Part shown: positions 26,377-34,066 of the stretch, piece after piece
Layout of the letters: every line of letters starts with the position of its first letter
How positions within the stretch are numbered: the first letter of the stretch is position 1
Assembly: GCF_003344625.1 (NCBI RefSeq)
Contig: NZ_QPKJ02000004.1
Coordinates: 124,001 to 188,000 of the forward strand
Direction: 5' to 3'
DNA from: Solirubrobacter deserti
GTDB lineage: Bacteria; Actinomycetota; Thermoleophilia; Solirubrobacterales; Solirubrobacteraceae
Length of the DNA stretch: 64,000 bases
Notes under the pieces: model-generated
The model's input: only the letters and a program-made list of their open reading frames with translations
The model's database searches: none
What the model was told of the DNA's origin: nothing
Translations under genes and position numbers: made by a program

Positions 26377-26447
26377 CCGGACGAGACGCGCGCCGTACCC
26401 GGTAAGCCAAGACGACGCGCACCCTTTCACTCGTCATGGAGGTGCGT
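26377..26447 (+). promoter_or_regulatory. Guanidine-III riboswitch and expression platform
   Basis: The aptamer core at 26377-26420 carries the three conserved blocks of the guanidine-III (ykkC-III/PRF) class: CCGGACGAG (26377-26385), GCCGTACCCGGT (26392-26403) and AAGACG (26409-26414). CCGG 26377-26380 can pair with CCGG 26399-26402. The pseudoknot pairs 26388-26396 with 26412-26420, with one C.A mismatch. The platform is visible: CGCACC 26418-26423, partly in the pseudoknot, can instead pair with GGTGCG 26441-26446, covering the GGAGG ribosome site (26438-26442). Guanidine should favour the pseudoknot and free the site, a translational ON switch. Confidence 0.88.
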
Positions 26448-26451
26448 ACCG

Positions 26452-26769
26452 ATGGCCTGGATTCTCCTCGTCGTCGCCGGTCTGCTGGAAACCGTGTGGG
26501 CGCTCGCGCTCAAGGAGTCCGACGGCTTCTCGAAGCTCGGCCCGACGCTGGTCTTCGGCGTCGCGATCGTCGCGAGCATGGTCCTGCTCGCGCTGGCCCT
26601 GCGTGAGCTGCCCGTCGGCACGGGCTACGCCGTGTGGACCGGCATCGGCGCCGTCGGCGCCGCGATCGCCGGCATGGTCTTCCTCGGCGAGGCGGCCGTC
26701 CTCGGCCGGATCCTCCCGATCGCACTGATCGCGGTCGGGATCGTGTGGCTGGCGCTGAGCCACGAGTAG
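26452..26769 (+). CDS. sugE: SMR-family guanidinium exporter (SugE/Gdx)
   Basis: A 105-residue, four-helix small multidrug resistance protein. The essential membrane glutamate is Glu13 in LVVAGLLETVWALALK, followed by the SugE-type KESDGFSKLGPT segment and helix 3 with GTGYAVWTGIGAVGAA. Gdx/SugE members form antiparallel dimers that exchange guanidinium for two protons. The guanidine-III riboswitch directly upstream fixes the substrate class far better than sequence alone. The ATG at 26452 has GGAGG nine bases before it. The VOC gene follows two bases after the stop. Confidence 0.93.
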   Translation: MAWILLVVAGLLETVWALALKESDGFSKLGPTLVFGVAIVASMVLLALALRELPVGTGYAVWTGIGAVGAAIAGMVFLGEAAVLGRILPIALIAVGIVWLALSHE

Positions 26770-26771
26770 CG

Positions 26772-27215
26772 ATGAGTTCCGGAGCGCCCGGCGGTCTCAG
26801 CCGCATGTCCGACTACCCGTCCGCGGCGGTGGCGCTGCCGATCGCCGATCGCCGCCGCGCGCATGACTTCTACACGCAGGGCCTCGGGCTGGAGGCCGTC
26901 GGGCCGTTGGCCGACGACGGCCTGCCCGAGCCGCTGATGCTGGTCGTCAACGCCGGGCTGCGGCTCGTCCTCGTCCCCACCGGCGGCTTCAACTGGGTGC
27001 TCGGCGAAGGCCACGAGGTCGCCGGCGAGCGGGTCGTCGAGTGCCTGCTGCAGCTCGGCCGCGACAGCGAGGACGCCGTACGCGAAACGGTGGAGCGGGC
27101 GCAGGCGGCCGGCGCGACCGTCGTGCGCGCGCCCGAGCGGCAGCCGTGGGGGTTCGAGGCGCTGTTCGCGGATCCTGACGGCCATCTGTGGGTCGCCGCG
27201 GTCACCGAGGACTAG
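26772..27215 (+). CDS. VOC (glyoxalase/bleomycin resistance) domain protein
   Basis: A 147-residue VOC-fold protein with two beta-alpha-beta-beta-beta units: AVALPIADRRRAHDFYTQGLGLEAVG and later GATVVRAPERQPWGFEALFADPDGHLWVAA, where the closing DPDGHLW is the usual ligand strand. The substrate is unknown. It begins two bases after sugE, so it may be made under the same riboswitch-controlled transcript. The ATG at 26805 is an alternative start that leaves only the VOC core. Confidence 0.8.
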   Translation: MSSGAPGGLSRMSDYPSAAVALPIADRRRAHDFYTQGLGLEAVGPLADDGLPEPLMLVVNAGLRLVLVPTGGFNWVLGEGHEVAGERVVECLLQLGRDSEDAVRETVERAQAAGATVVRAPERQPWGFEALFADPDGHLWVAAVTED

Positions 27216-27300
27216 TGCACGGGCGTCGTCCTCGCGGAGGAGGCGGGCACACCAATTGCGTACAGACACGGCGCCGGGCCGCCGGTAGCTTCGCGCCGCC

Positions 27301-28029
27301 ATGAACGAAGATCTCTCAGGACGGACCGCGCTCGTCACCGGCGCCACCTCCGGCATCGGGCGCGCGGTCGCCGTCCGGCTCGCCGCTGCCGGCGCGGACG
27401 TGATCGCGGTCGGCCGCAGCCACGAGCGCGGCGAGGACGTCGTCGCCGAGATCGCCGACGCCGGCGGCAGCGCGCGCTTCGTCGCCGCCGACGTCAGCGA
27501 CCCGGACGGCATCCGGGCGCTCGTCGAGGCCGTCGGCGCGGTCGACGTCCTCGTCAACAACGCCGGACTCGCGTTGTGGGGCCCGACCGAGGCGCTCGCC
27601 GTCGAGGACTTCGACGCGCTGTTCGCGACCAACGTGCGCGGCCCGTACTTCCTCGTCGCCGCGTTCGCGCCGGGGATGGCCGAGCGCGGCGAGGGCAGCA
27701 TCGTCAACATCGGCAGCATGGCCGGCAGCGTCGGCTTGCCCGGCTCGGCCGCCTACGGCGCGACCAAGGCCGCGCTGGAGTCGATGACCCGCGCGTGGGC
27801 GACCGAGTACAGCCCGCGCGGCGTGCGCGTGAACAGCGTCGCGCCCGGCCCGACCTACACGGCCGCGGGCACGCGCGAGGAGCTGGAGGCGTGGGCGCCG
27901 TCGTTGCCGCTCAACCGCGTCGCCGACCCGCGCGAGATCGCCGAGCTGGTGGTGTTCCTGGCGTCGGCGCGCGGGAGCTTCGCCACGGGCGGGACGTTCC
28001 CGGTCGACGGCGGGCGCACGGCGGTCTGA
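27301..28029 (+). CDS. SDR family NAD(P)-dependent oxidoreductase
   Basis: A 242-residue classical short-chain dehydrogenase. The cofactor motif is ALVTGATSGIGRAVA (TGxxxGIG at about residues 14-21). The structural motif is VDVLVNNAGLALWG. The catalytic Ser-Tyr-Lys lies in NIGSMAGSVGLPGSAAYGATKAAL, and RVNSVAPGPT is the usual late motif. It oxidises or reduces a hydroxyl/keto group of unknown substrate. The upstream 85 bases contain a small TCCTC-GCG-GAGGA hairpin at about 27230-27242 that may end the sugE/VOC transcript. Confidence 0.9.
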   Translation: MNEDLSGRTALVTGATSGIGRAVAVRLAAAGADVIAVGRSHERGEDVVAEIADAGGSARFVAADVSDPDGIRALVEAVGAVDVLVNNAGLALWGPTEALAVEDFDALFATNVRGPYFLVAAFAPGMAERGEGSIVNIGSMAGSVGLPGSAAYGATKAALESMTRAWATEYSPRGVRVNSVAPGPTYTAAGTREELEAWAPSLPLNRVADPREIAELVVFLASARGSFATGGTFPVDGGRTAV

Positions 28030-28515
28030 TCAGAGCGCTCGCGCGGCGTCGAGCGCGAGCTGCGGGTCGAACGCGCCGAGCCAGCGCTGGCGCTCGCGGC
28101 CGTCGCGGTCCAGCAGGATCGCGCCCGGCTGGCCGGGGATGCGGTAGTGCTCCCACACCTGCATCGTCTCGTCGAACAGGAGGGTGGGCGTCGTGAGGCC
28201 GTGGCGCTCGACGAAGGCGGGTGCGTTGGCGAGCTCGTCACGCCCGCCGATCGCCACCACGGACAGGCCGTCCTGGGCGAGCCGCTCGATCTTCGGCGCC
28301 TCGCCGTTGCAGACCGTGCACCACGGGGCCCAGAACCACAGCAGCGTCGGCGCCTCGGCGTCCGCGAGCTGCGAGAGCTGGTACTCGCCGTCCCCGTCCA
28401 TGCGGGTGACGGCGAGCGCGGGCACGACGCCCGGCTCGTCGCCGCCGCGCAGGGTCACGATCAGGGCGGTCGCGACGATGGCGGCGAAGGCGAGGGCGGC
28501 GAGCAGGCGTCTCAT
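28030..28515 (-). CDS. TlpA-like thioredoxin-fold protein, membrane anchored
   Basis: A 161-residue protein: an N-terminal hydrophobic anchor or signal (MRRLLAALAFAAIVATALIV), then a thioredoxin fold with the CxxC active site in WFWAPWCTVCNGEAPKIERL and a cis-proline loop near IPGQPGAILLDRDGRE. It should act outside the membrane as a disulfide reductase or isomerase. The ATG overlaps the histidine-kinase stop (ATGA), so it belongs to the two-component operon. It may serve the folding of exported proteins under that regulator's control. Confidence 0.87.
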   Translation of the reverse strand: MRRLLAALAFAAIVATALIVTLRGGDEPGVVPALAVTRMDGDGEYQLSQLADAEAPTLLWFWAPWCTVCNGEAPKIERLAQDGLSVVAIGGRDELANAPAFVERHGLTTPTLLFDETMQVWEHYRIPGQPGAILLDRDGRERQRWLGAFDPQLALDAARAL

Positions 28516-29693
28516 GGCTGTGCCGGGAGCCGGAAGCGGACCCGTGTGCCGACCGTAGCGTCTTCGAGCCAGATCGAGCCGCCGTGGGCCTCCACGATGG
28601 CGCGCGAGATCGCCAGCCCGAGCCCGGCACCGGGCGACCGGCGGGAGGCGTCGCCGCGGAAGAACGGCTCGAACACGCGCTCGCGCTGCTCGGCCGCGAT
28701 GCCCGCGCCGGTGTCGGCGACCTCGACCTCGACGCCCTGCTCGCGGTCTTCCACGAACACGGTCACGCTCCCGTCCGGCGGCGTGTGATGAATGGCGTTC
28801 TGTATCAGGTTGAACAGCACGCGGCTGAGCTGCTCGGGGTTGCCGTGGGAGCACGCGACGGAGCCGTTGAGGTCGGCGTGGACGTCGACCGCCTCGGCGG
28901 CCGCGGCGGGCCGCATCGCCTCCACCGCGTCGCTCACCAGGTCATGGACGGCGACGCGCTCCATCGTCCAGGTGAGCTCGCGCGCCTCCAGCCGCGTGAG
29001 GTCGAACAGGTCGTCGATCAGCGCCGCGAGCTGGCGCACGTGCGTGTTCATCCGGCCCGCGTACTCGCGCCGGGTCGCCTCGTCCCCGATCGCGTCGTCG
29101 ATCGCGGTGGCGAGCAGGCCGAGTGACGTGATCGGCGTGCGCAGGTCGTGCGAGACCGCCGCGAACAGCTCGCGGCGCATCCGCTCCTCGCGGTCCAGCC
29201 GCACGATCATCTCGTCCACCTGTTGCCCGACGCGCGTGATCTCGTCATCCCCGCGCGGCGCGACCCGCACGTCGCGGCGCCCTTCGCCGACGGCCGCGAG
29301 GGTCGTGCACACCGCGTCGAGGTCGTCCAGCGCGCGCGCACCCAGCCGGTGCGTCACCCACAGCACGAGCGCCGCCGCGTAGATCGCCAGCAGCACGGTC
29401 AGGACCGCGTCGTGGCTGGACAGGAACATCAGCCAGACGAACAGCGCGACGCCCGCGGCCAGCGCGAGTGCTCCGAGGCCCGCCACGAGCGCGAATTGCC
29501 GGCGCAGCCCGCCGGGGCGGCGGCGCGCGATCCACTCGCCCGCGAGCACGGTGAGGACCGACAGCGGCGCGACGATCTCCAGCGTGACCCACGCGCCGGG
29601 CGCGTCGTCGTAGCCCAGCCAGACGACCGCCGGCAGCGCGAGGGAGAGCGCGAGCGCGAGCGCTAGGCCGCGAAGCGGTAGCCGACGCCCCAT
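28512..29693 (-). CDS. Sensor histidine kinase
   Basis: A 393-residue membrane kinase. Four hydrophobic segments at about 10-27, 35-52, 68-90 and 97-115 are followed by a HAMP region to about 167. The H-box is AAVSHDLRTPITSLG with phospho-acceptor His182. The catalytic domain has NLIQNAIHHTP (N-box), VADTGAGIA (G1) and GAGLGLAISRAIVEAHGG (G2). There is almost no extracytoplasmic sensor domain, so the signal is probably within the membrane. The ATG at 29693 overlaps the response-regulator gene by 31 bases; no later start precedes the first membrane helix. Confidence 0.93.
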   Translation of the reverse strand: MGRRLPLRGLALALALSLALPAVVWLGYDDAPGAWVTLEIVAPLSVLTVLAGEWIARRRPGGLRRQFALVAGLGALALAAGVALFVWLMFLSSHDAVLTVLLAIYAAALVLWVTHRLGARALDDLDAVCTTLAAVGEGRRDVRVAPRGDDEITRVGQQVDEMIVRLDREERMRRELFAAVSHDLRTPITSLGLLATAIDDAIGDEATRREYAGRMNTHVRQLAALIDDLFDLTRLEARELTWTMERVAVHDLVSDAVEAMRPAAAAEAVDVHADLNGSVACSHGNPEQLSRVLFNLIQNAIHHTPPDGSVTVFVEDREQGVEVEVADTGAGIAAEQRERVFEPFFRGDASRRSPGAGLGLAISRAIVEAHGGSIWLEDATVGTRVRFRLPAQP

Positions 29694-30355
29694 ACCGTCT
29701 CGATCCACCGCGGGTGCTCCGGGTCCGGCTCCAGCTTCGTGCGCAGGCGCCGGATGTGCACGGTCACGGTGGAGGTGTCCGAGTAGAACGCGTACTGCCA
29801 CACGTGGTCCATCAGCTCCTCGCGCGTGAACGCCCGGCCCGGGTGGCGGGCGAGGAACGCCAGCAGGTCGAACTCGCGCGTGGTGAGCGCGACCAGTTCG
29901 CCGTCGCAGCGCACCTGGCGGGCGGACGGGTCGATCTCCAGCGCGCCGAAGCGCAGTGGCGCCTCGTCGGGGCGCACGGTGTCGAAGCGGCGCAGCACCG
30001 CGTCGACGCGGGCGACCAGCTCCGCCGGCGAGAACGGCTTGACGACGTAGTCGTCGGCGCCGAGCCGCAGACCGGTGACGCGGTCGGACTCGCCGCCCTT
30101 CGCGGTGAGCAGGATGATCGCGCTGGAGCGGTCCGTGCGCTCGCGCACCCGGCGCATCACCTCGAGCCCGTCGGTGCCCGGCAGCATCAGGTCGAGCACG
30201 ATCAGGTCGGGCGCGCGCTCGGCGACGGCGGCCAGCGCCGCGTCCCCGTCGGGCGCCACGCGCGTGTCGTAGCCCGCCCGGCGCAGGTAGGCCGCGACGA
30301 CCTCGCTGATCGTCGGCTCGTCGTCGACCACGAGGATGGACCCGCGAACGTGCAC
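29663..30355 (-). CDS. OmpR/PhoB-type response regulator
   Basis: A 230-residue regulator. The receiver carries DDEP (residues 11-14), phospho-acceptor Asp55 in LIVLDLMLPGTDG, the Thr/Lys switch around ILLTAKGGES and KPFSPAELVARV. The C-terminal winged helix spans about 130-228 (LTTREFDLLAFLARHPGRAFTREELMDHVW, TVTVHIRRLRTKLE). It is first in an operon with the sensor kinase and TlpA-like protein. It is divergent from an ECF sigma gene 79 bases away. Confidence 0.95.
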   Translation of the reverse strand: MHVRGSILVVDDEPTISEVVAAYLRRAGYDTRVAPDGDAALAAVAERAPDLIVLDLMLPGTDGLEVMRRVRERTDRSSAIILLTAKGGESDRVTGLRLGADDYVVKPFSPAELVARVDAVLRRFDTVRPDEAPLRFGALEIDPSARQVRCDGELVALTTREFDLLAFLARHPGRAFTREELMDHVWQYAFYSDTSTVTVHIRRLRTKLEPDPEHPRWIETVWGVGYRFAA

Positions 30356-30434
30356 GTGCCCATTGTCACAGCGCTGCAGGGCGGTGCACGCGAGTTCAGA
30401 GAATGTTCATCACGTCCCCGGCTACGTTCGAGCC

Positions 30435-30968
30435 GTGGCCACGGACGAGGAACTGCTGCACCGGATCGCCGTCCGCGACGAGCGCGCCTTCACGGAGCTG
30501 TACCGCCGGCACGCGGTGGCCGCGTCTGCGACGGCGCGCCGCGTGTGCCGCGAGCCGGAGGACGTCCTGCAGGACGCGTTCTTCGCACTGTGGCGTGACG
30601 CGGCCGCGTTCCGGCCGCGGCCCGGCGGCGCGGCCGGGTGGCTGCACACGATCGTGCGCCACCGCGGCATCGACCACGTGCGCCAGGCCGCGGTACGCGA
30701 GCGCCGCTGCGTGCTCGACGAGCGGCCACTGACGGGCGCCGTGTGCGAGCGGCCCGCGCCCGACGAGGTCGTCACGGCGCGCGAGGAGCGTGCGCGGTTG
30801 CGGGGCGCGATCGCTGCCTTGCCCGCCGAGCAGCGCGAGGTGATCGTGCTCGCCTACGGCGAGGAGTTGACGCAGCGCGAGATCGCCGCGCGGCTGTGTG
30901 TCGCGCTCGGCACCGTGAAGGGCCGCACGCGCCTCGCGCTGCGCCGGTTGCGGCTGGAGCTCAGCTAG
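30435..30968 (+). CDS. ECF RNA polymerase sigma factor
   Basis: A 177-residue ECF sigma factor. Region 2 covers about residues 8-80, with FTELYRRHAVAASATARRVCREPEDVLQDAFFALWR and GGAAGWLHTIVRHRGIDHVR. Region 4 covers about 115-172, with ALPAEQREVIVLAYGEELTQREIAARLCVALGTVKGRTRLALRRLR. No anti-sigma gene is adjacent. The GTG at 30435 was chosen because region 2 begins right after it. The gene ends overlapping the convergent yceI gene by eight bases. Confidence 0.9.
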   Translation: MATDEELLHRIAVRDERAFTELYRRHAVAASATARRVCREPEDVLQDAFFALWRDAAAFRPRPGGAAGWLHTIVRHRGIDHVRQAAVRERRCVLDERPLTGAVCERPAPDEVVTAREERARLRGAIAALPAEQREVIVLAYGEELTQREIAARLCVALGTVKGRTRLALRRLRLELS

Positions 30969-31503
30969 CGACGAGCTCGAGCGCGACGACGATCTCGACG
31001 TCGGTGCCGAGGGCGTCGCCGCCGCGCGGGAGCGGCAGGTTCCAGGTCATCCCATAGTCGCGGCGGTCGATCACGGCGCGCAGGGCGAGCGCCGCGCGGG
31101 TGGCGCCGAACGGGTCCTCGACGACACCGGACCAGGTGCCAGTGGCGGTGATGGGACGGGTGACGTTGCGGATCGTCAGCTCGCCCGGCAGCGCGATCGT
31201 GCCGTCGACGGCGGGCTGGGCGGGTGCGGACGCGAACGCGATCCGCGGGTGCTGGACGGCGTCGAAGAAGTCGGGTCCGAGCAGGTGGGTGCGCAGGTCG
31301 GCGGGCGAGGTGACGCTGATCGACTCGACGGCCGCGCTGCCGACGACGACGAGCGCGCCATCGTCGTGCTGGGTGACGGTGGCCTCGACGTCGGCGAACG
31401 TCCCGCGGAACGTGTTGATGCTCATGTGCTTGACGGCGAAGCCGAACGACGAGTGGTCACGGTCGCCGGCGAACGTGCGGGCGAGGGTGGGAGCGGTGGA
31501 CAT
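30961..31503 (-). CDS. YceI family protein
   Basis: A 180-residue lipocalin-like YceI protein. It has the N-terminal FAGDRDHSSFGFAVKHMSINTFRGTFADVEATV, the central DLRTHLLGPDFFDAVQHPRIAF (family signature before a beta strand) and the C-terminal RRDYGMTWNLPLPRGGDALGTDVEI. Members bind isoprenoids or other hydrophobic ligands. No signal peptide is seen, so this one is cytoplasmic. It lies 16 bases downstream of the second RTX gene on the same strand and is likely cotranscribed with it. Confidence 0.92.
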   Translation of the reverse strand: MSTAPTLARTFAGDRDHSSFGFAVKHMSINTFRGTFADVEATVTQHDDGALVVVGSAAVESISVTSPADLRTHLLGPDFFDAVQHPRIAFASAPAQPAVDGTIALPGELTIRNVTRPITATGTWSGVVEDPFGATRAALALRAVIDRRDYGMTWNLPLPRGGDALGTDVEIVVALELVAS

Positions 31504-31519
31504 GGCTGAGGCCTTTCGG

Positions 31520-32947
31520 TTAGCGGAGGGTGGTCTTGACGGTGCGCGGGGCGAGCCCGGGCGCGGTGACGGTGAGTTGCAGGGACGCGCGGCGCGGCAG
31601 CGTCTTCTTCAGCCGCAGAGCCGCGGTGACGGCGCGCCCGGGTTTGGTCTTGACGGTGCCGCGGGCGACGATGCGGCCCTTGTGGCGGGCGACGAGCTGC
31701 ACCTTCACCGCCGTGGGCGTGGTGACGCGCACGCGCAGGCCGGAGCGGCGCGAGGCGCGCAGGATCTTGACCGTGGCCTTCGCCAGCGCGGGCTCGGCGT
31801 TCGGCGGTGCTGAGCCGTTGCCCGACGTGGCCCGATCGACCGACTCGCACGCGTCGGCCACATCGTTGGAATCCAGCACGGCGACGTCCGCGCCGATGCC
31901 ACAGCCGATCTGGTCGAGCTCGCCGTCGCGCGCGGTGATCGTGTCGTTGCCGGCGGCGAACCCGTCGTCGGCCTGGCGGTCGGCGTCGACCGTGTCGGTT
32001 CCGGGGCCCGGGTCGAGCACGTCGTCGCCGAAGCCGCCGGTGAGACGGTCGCGGCCGGGGCCGCCCTCGAGCGTCTCGCCGTAGTCGGAGCCGATCAGCG
32101 TGTCGTCGCCACCAAGGCCGCGCAGGGTGACGGCGGCGCCGCCGGAGAGCAGTGCGTTCGGGCCGTCGTTGCCGGTGAGGACCGAGCCCGCGACGGACGC
32201 CGCGAGCACTTCGACGTCGGCGCCCACGTGGTCGCCCTCGGGCGAGTCGCCGGGTTGGCCGTCCAGGTTCGCGTCGACGCGGTTGTGCGGGAACTCGACG
32301 CGGTCGGTGCCGTCGCCCCCGTTGAACGTCTCGCGCGCGGGCGTGCCGAGCAGCAGGTCGTCGCCCGGGCCGCCGCTGTAGGTGCCCGGCCCGAAGGTGG
32401 CGCCGTTGAACGTGCCCACGCGGTCGTCACCGGGGCCGAGGTCGGCCTCGACGCCCGCGCTCGTCCCGACGTAGAGGATGTCGTTGCCGGTCCCCAGCTG
32501 CGCGACGGTGTCGCCGTCGCGGCAGGTGACGATCACGTCGTTGCCGTCGCCGCCGTCGATCAGCAGCGGCAGCGGGCACGCGCGCTGGACCCGGTCGAGG
32601 TTCGGGACCGACTGCACGTCGTTTCCATCGCCGAGCGAGAGCACCGCCAGCTGCACGCCGTCGGTCGCGCAGCGCGCGTCCCGCGAGCCGGCCGTGATCA
32701 CCGGCTGGCAGCCGTCACCGGCGTCCACGCCGCCGGCGAGCGTGTCGGTCACCGTGACCGCGCCGGCCTCGTAGTAGAGCTCGGTGCTGTTGGTCTCACC
32801 GGGCGCGGCCACGAACAGCAGCGCGCGCACGCCGGAGGGCAGATCGACCACGCCGGCCGTCCCGGCGTGGGCGAGGTTCGGTCCGAGCGCCATCGAGACG
32901 GCCAGGAGCGACAGGACGCCGGCGAGGCGCCTGAGAGTGTGTGACAT
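31520..32947 (-). CDS. Exported calcium-binding RTX repeat protein (second)
   Basis: A 475-residue protein with a Sec signal peptide (LSLLAVSMALGPNLAHA) and RTX-type nonapeptides scattered from about residue 130 to 335, for example GGPGRDRLTGGFGDDVLDPG, less regular than in the first RTX protein. The last 100 residues are a Lys/Arg-rich beta domain (KATVKILRASRRSGLRVRV) that may bind the wall. It resembles the RTX protein at 5599 in layout: N-terminal beta domain, repeats, then a tail. No type I secretion genes are nearby. Confidence 0.83.
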   Translation of the reverse strand: MSHTLRRLAGVLSLLAVSMALGPNLAHAGTAGVVDLPSGVRALLFVAAPGETNSTELYYEAGAVTVTDTLAGGVDAGDGCQPVITAGSRDARCATDGVQLAVLSLGDGNDVQSVPNLDRVQRACPLPLLIDGGDGNDVIVTCRDGDTVAQLGTGNDILYVGTSAGVEADLGPGDDRVGTFNGATFGPGTYSGGPGDDLLLGTPARETFNGGDGTDRVEFPHNRVDANLDGQPGDSPEGDHVGADVEVLAASVAGSVLTGNDGPNALLSGGAAVTLRGLGGDDTLIGSDYGETLEGGPGRDRLTGGFGDDVLDPGPGTDTVDADRQADDGFAAGNDTITARDGELDQIGCGIGADVAVLDSNDVADACESVDRATSGNGSAPPNAEPALAKATVKILRASRRSGLRVRVTTPTAVKVQLVARHKGRIVARGTVKTKPGRAVTAALRLKKTLPRRASLQLTVTAPGLAPRTVKTTLR

Positions 32948-33046
32948 GGAAAGGGTCCTTGGGGAGGGGACGGGGTTGCTCCTCCACTGTGCGCGAGCGC
33001 CGCCCGCGCGTCCAATACCGCTTCCGTGTGGAGCGATACTTTGGCT

Positions 33047-33949
33047 CTAGGGCGCGGCCCAGGCCTGCTCCGCACGCACCTCGCGCGCGACCCGCAGCAC
33101 CGCGTCGAGCGCGCCCGACCGCTTGTCCGCCCGCCACAGCAGGTCGAACGGCAGCGTCACCCGCGGCTCGATCGGCACGAACGCCGAGCCCTCCACCTGC
33201 TCGGCGAAGGCACTGCGCGCGTACACGACCACGCCCAAGCCCTCGCGGATCGCCTGCACACCGAGGTCCGGGTACGGATCGGGCACGGTCCGGGGCTCGA
33301 AGCCGGCGTCGCGGCAGAGCTGGACGACGGCGGCCGTATAGCCGGGGGAGTCGGGGCCGCCGGCGACGATGATCGGCTCGTCGCGCAGTTCGCCCAGCGC
33401 GACCGACGCGCGCTGCGCGAGCGGGTGGTCGGCGTTGACGTGCAGCACCGCGGGCGCGTCGCGCAGCCGCTCGCGCTCGAGCGCCGGATCGTCCTCCGCG
33501 CAGAAGCCGAGGACGAGGTCGAGCCGGCCCGCGCGCAGGTCGTGCAGCAGCGCGCCGGTGGTGTCCTCGCGCGGGTAGAGCATCACGCCCGGCGCGCGCG
33601 TCGCGCACGCGGCGAGGACCGCGGGCGCGAGCTCGAAGCGCGCCGTCGGCGCGACACCCAGCGTCAACTTGCCGGTCGGTGCGCTCTCGAGCTCGCGCAC
33701 CTCGGCGAACACCGCCTCGGCGTGCGAGAGCAGCTCGCGCCCGCGCTCGAGCAGCAGCGCGCCCGCGGCGGTCAGCTCCACCTGCCGGCTCGAGCGGTGC
33801 AGCAGCGTCACGCCGAGCTGCTCCTCCAGCTGCCGGATGGCGGCGCTCAGCGGCGGCTGGGCGATGTGCAGGCGCGCGGCCGCGCGCGTGAAGTTGAGCT
33901 CCTCCGCGACCGCGAGGAAGTAGCGCAGCTGGCGAAGGTCCGGCGTCAT
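33047..33949 (-). CDS. LysR family transcriptional regulator
   Basis: A 300-residue LysR regulator. The N-terminal helix-turn-helix is DLRQLRYFLAVAEELNFTRAAARLHIAQPPLSAAIRQLEEQLG (residues about 3-45). The effector-binding domain follows from about 90, with GKLTLGVAPTARFELAPAVLAA. The ATG at 33949 was chosen because it starts just before the helix-turn-helix. It is divergent from the substrate-binding lipoprotein gene, 117 bases away. It is probably an activator or repressor of that gene responding to its ligand. Confidence 0.92.
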   Translation of the reverse strand: MTPDLRQLRYFLAVAEELNFTRAAARLHIAQPPLSAAIRQLEEQLGVTLLHRSSRQVELTAAGALLLERGRELLSHAEAVFAEVRELESAPTGKLTLGVAPTARFELAPAVLAACATRAPGVMLYPREDTTGALLHDLRAGRLDLVLGFCAEDDPALERERLRDAPAVLHVNADHPLAQRASVALGELRDEPIIVAGGPDSPGYTAAVVQLCRDAGFEPRTVPDPYPDLGVQAIREGLGVVVYARSAFAEQVEGSAFVPIEPRVTLPFDLLWRADKRSGALDAVLRVAREVRAEQAWAAP

Positions 33950-34066
33950 CTCAGGGCTCGGCAGCGTACCGGCCACAGGCGCTGCTTTCGGGCCCCCCAA
34001 GCAACTGGCTCTAGCCCGGGATCGTCATCCAGCCGACCATGGGCGCTCCTAGAGCGAGGAGGAACC

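Noticed and set aside
33012..33044. Imperfect dyad (CCAATACCGCT with AGCGATACTTTGG) upstream of the second RTX gene
   Set aside because: Several mismatches and unequal arms; it overlaps nothing else but no regulator or promoter boxes support it.
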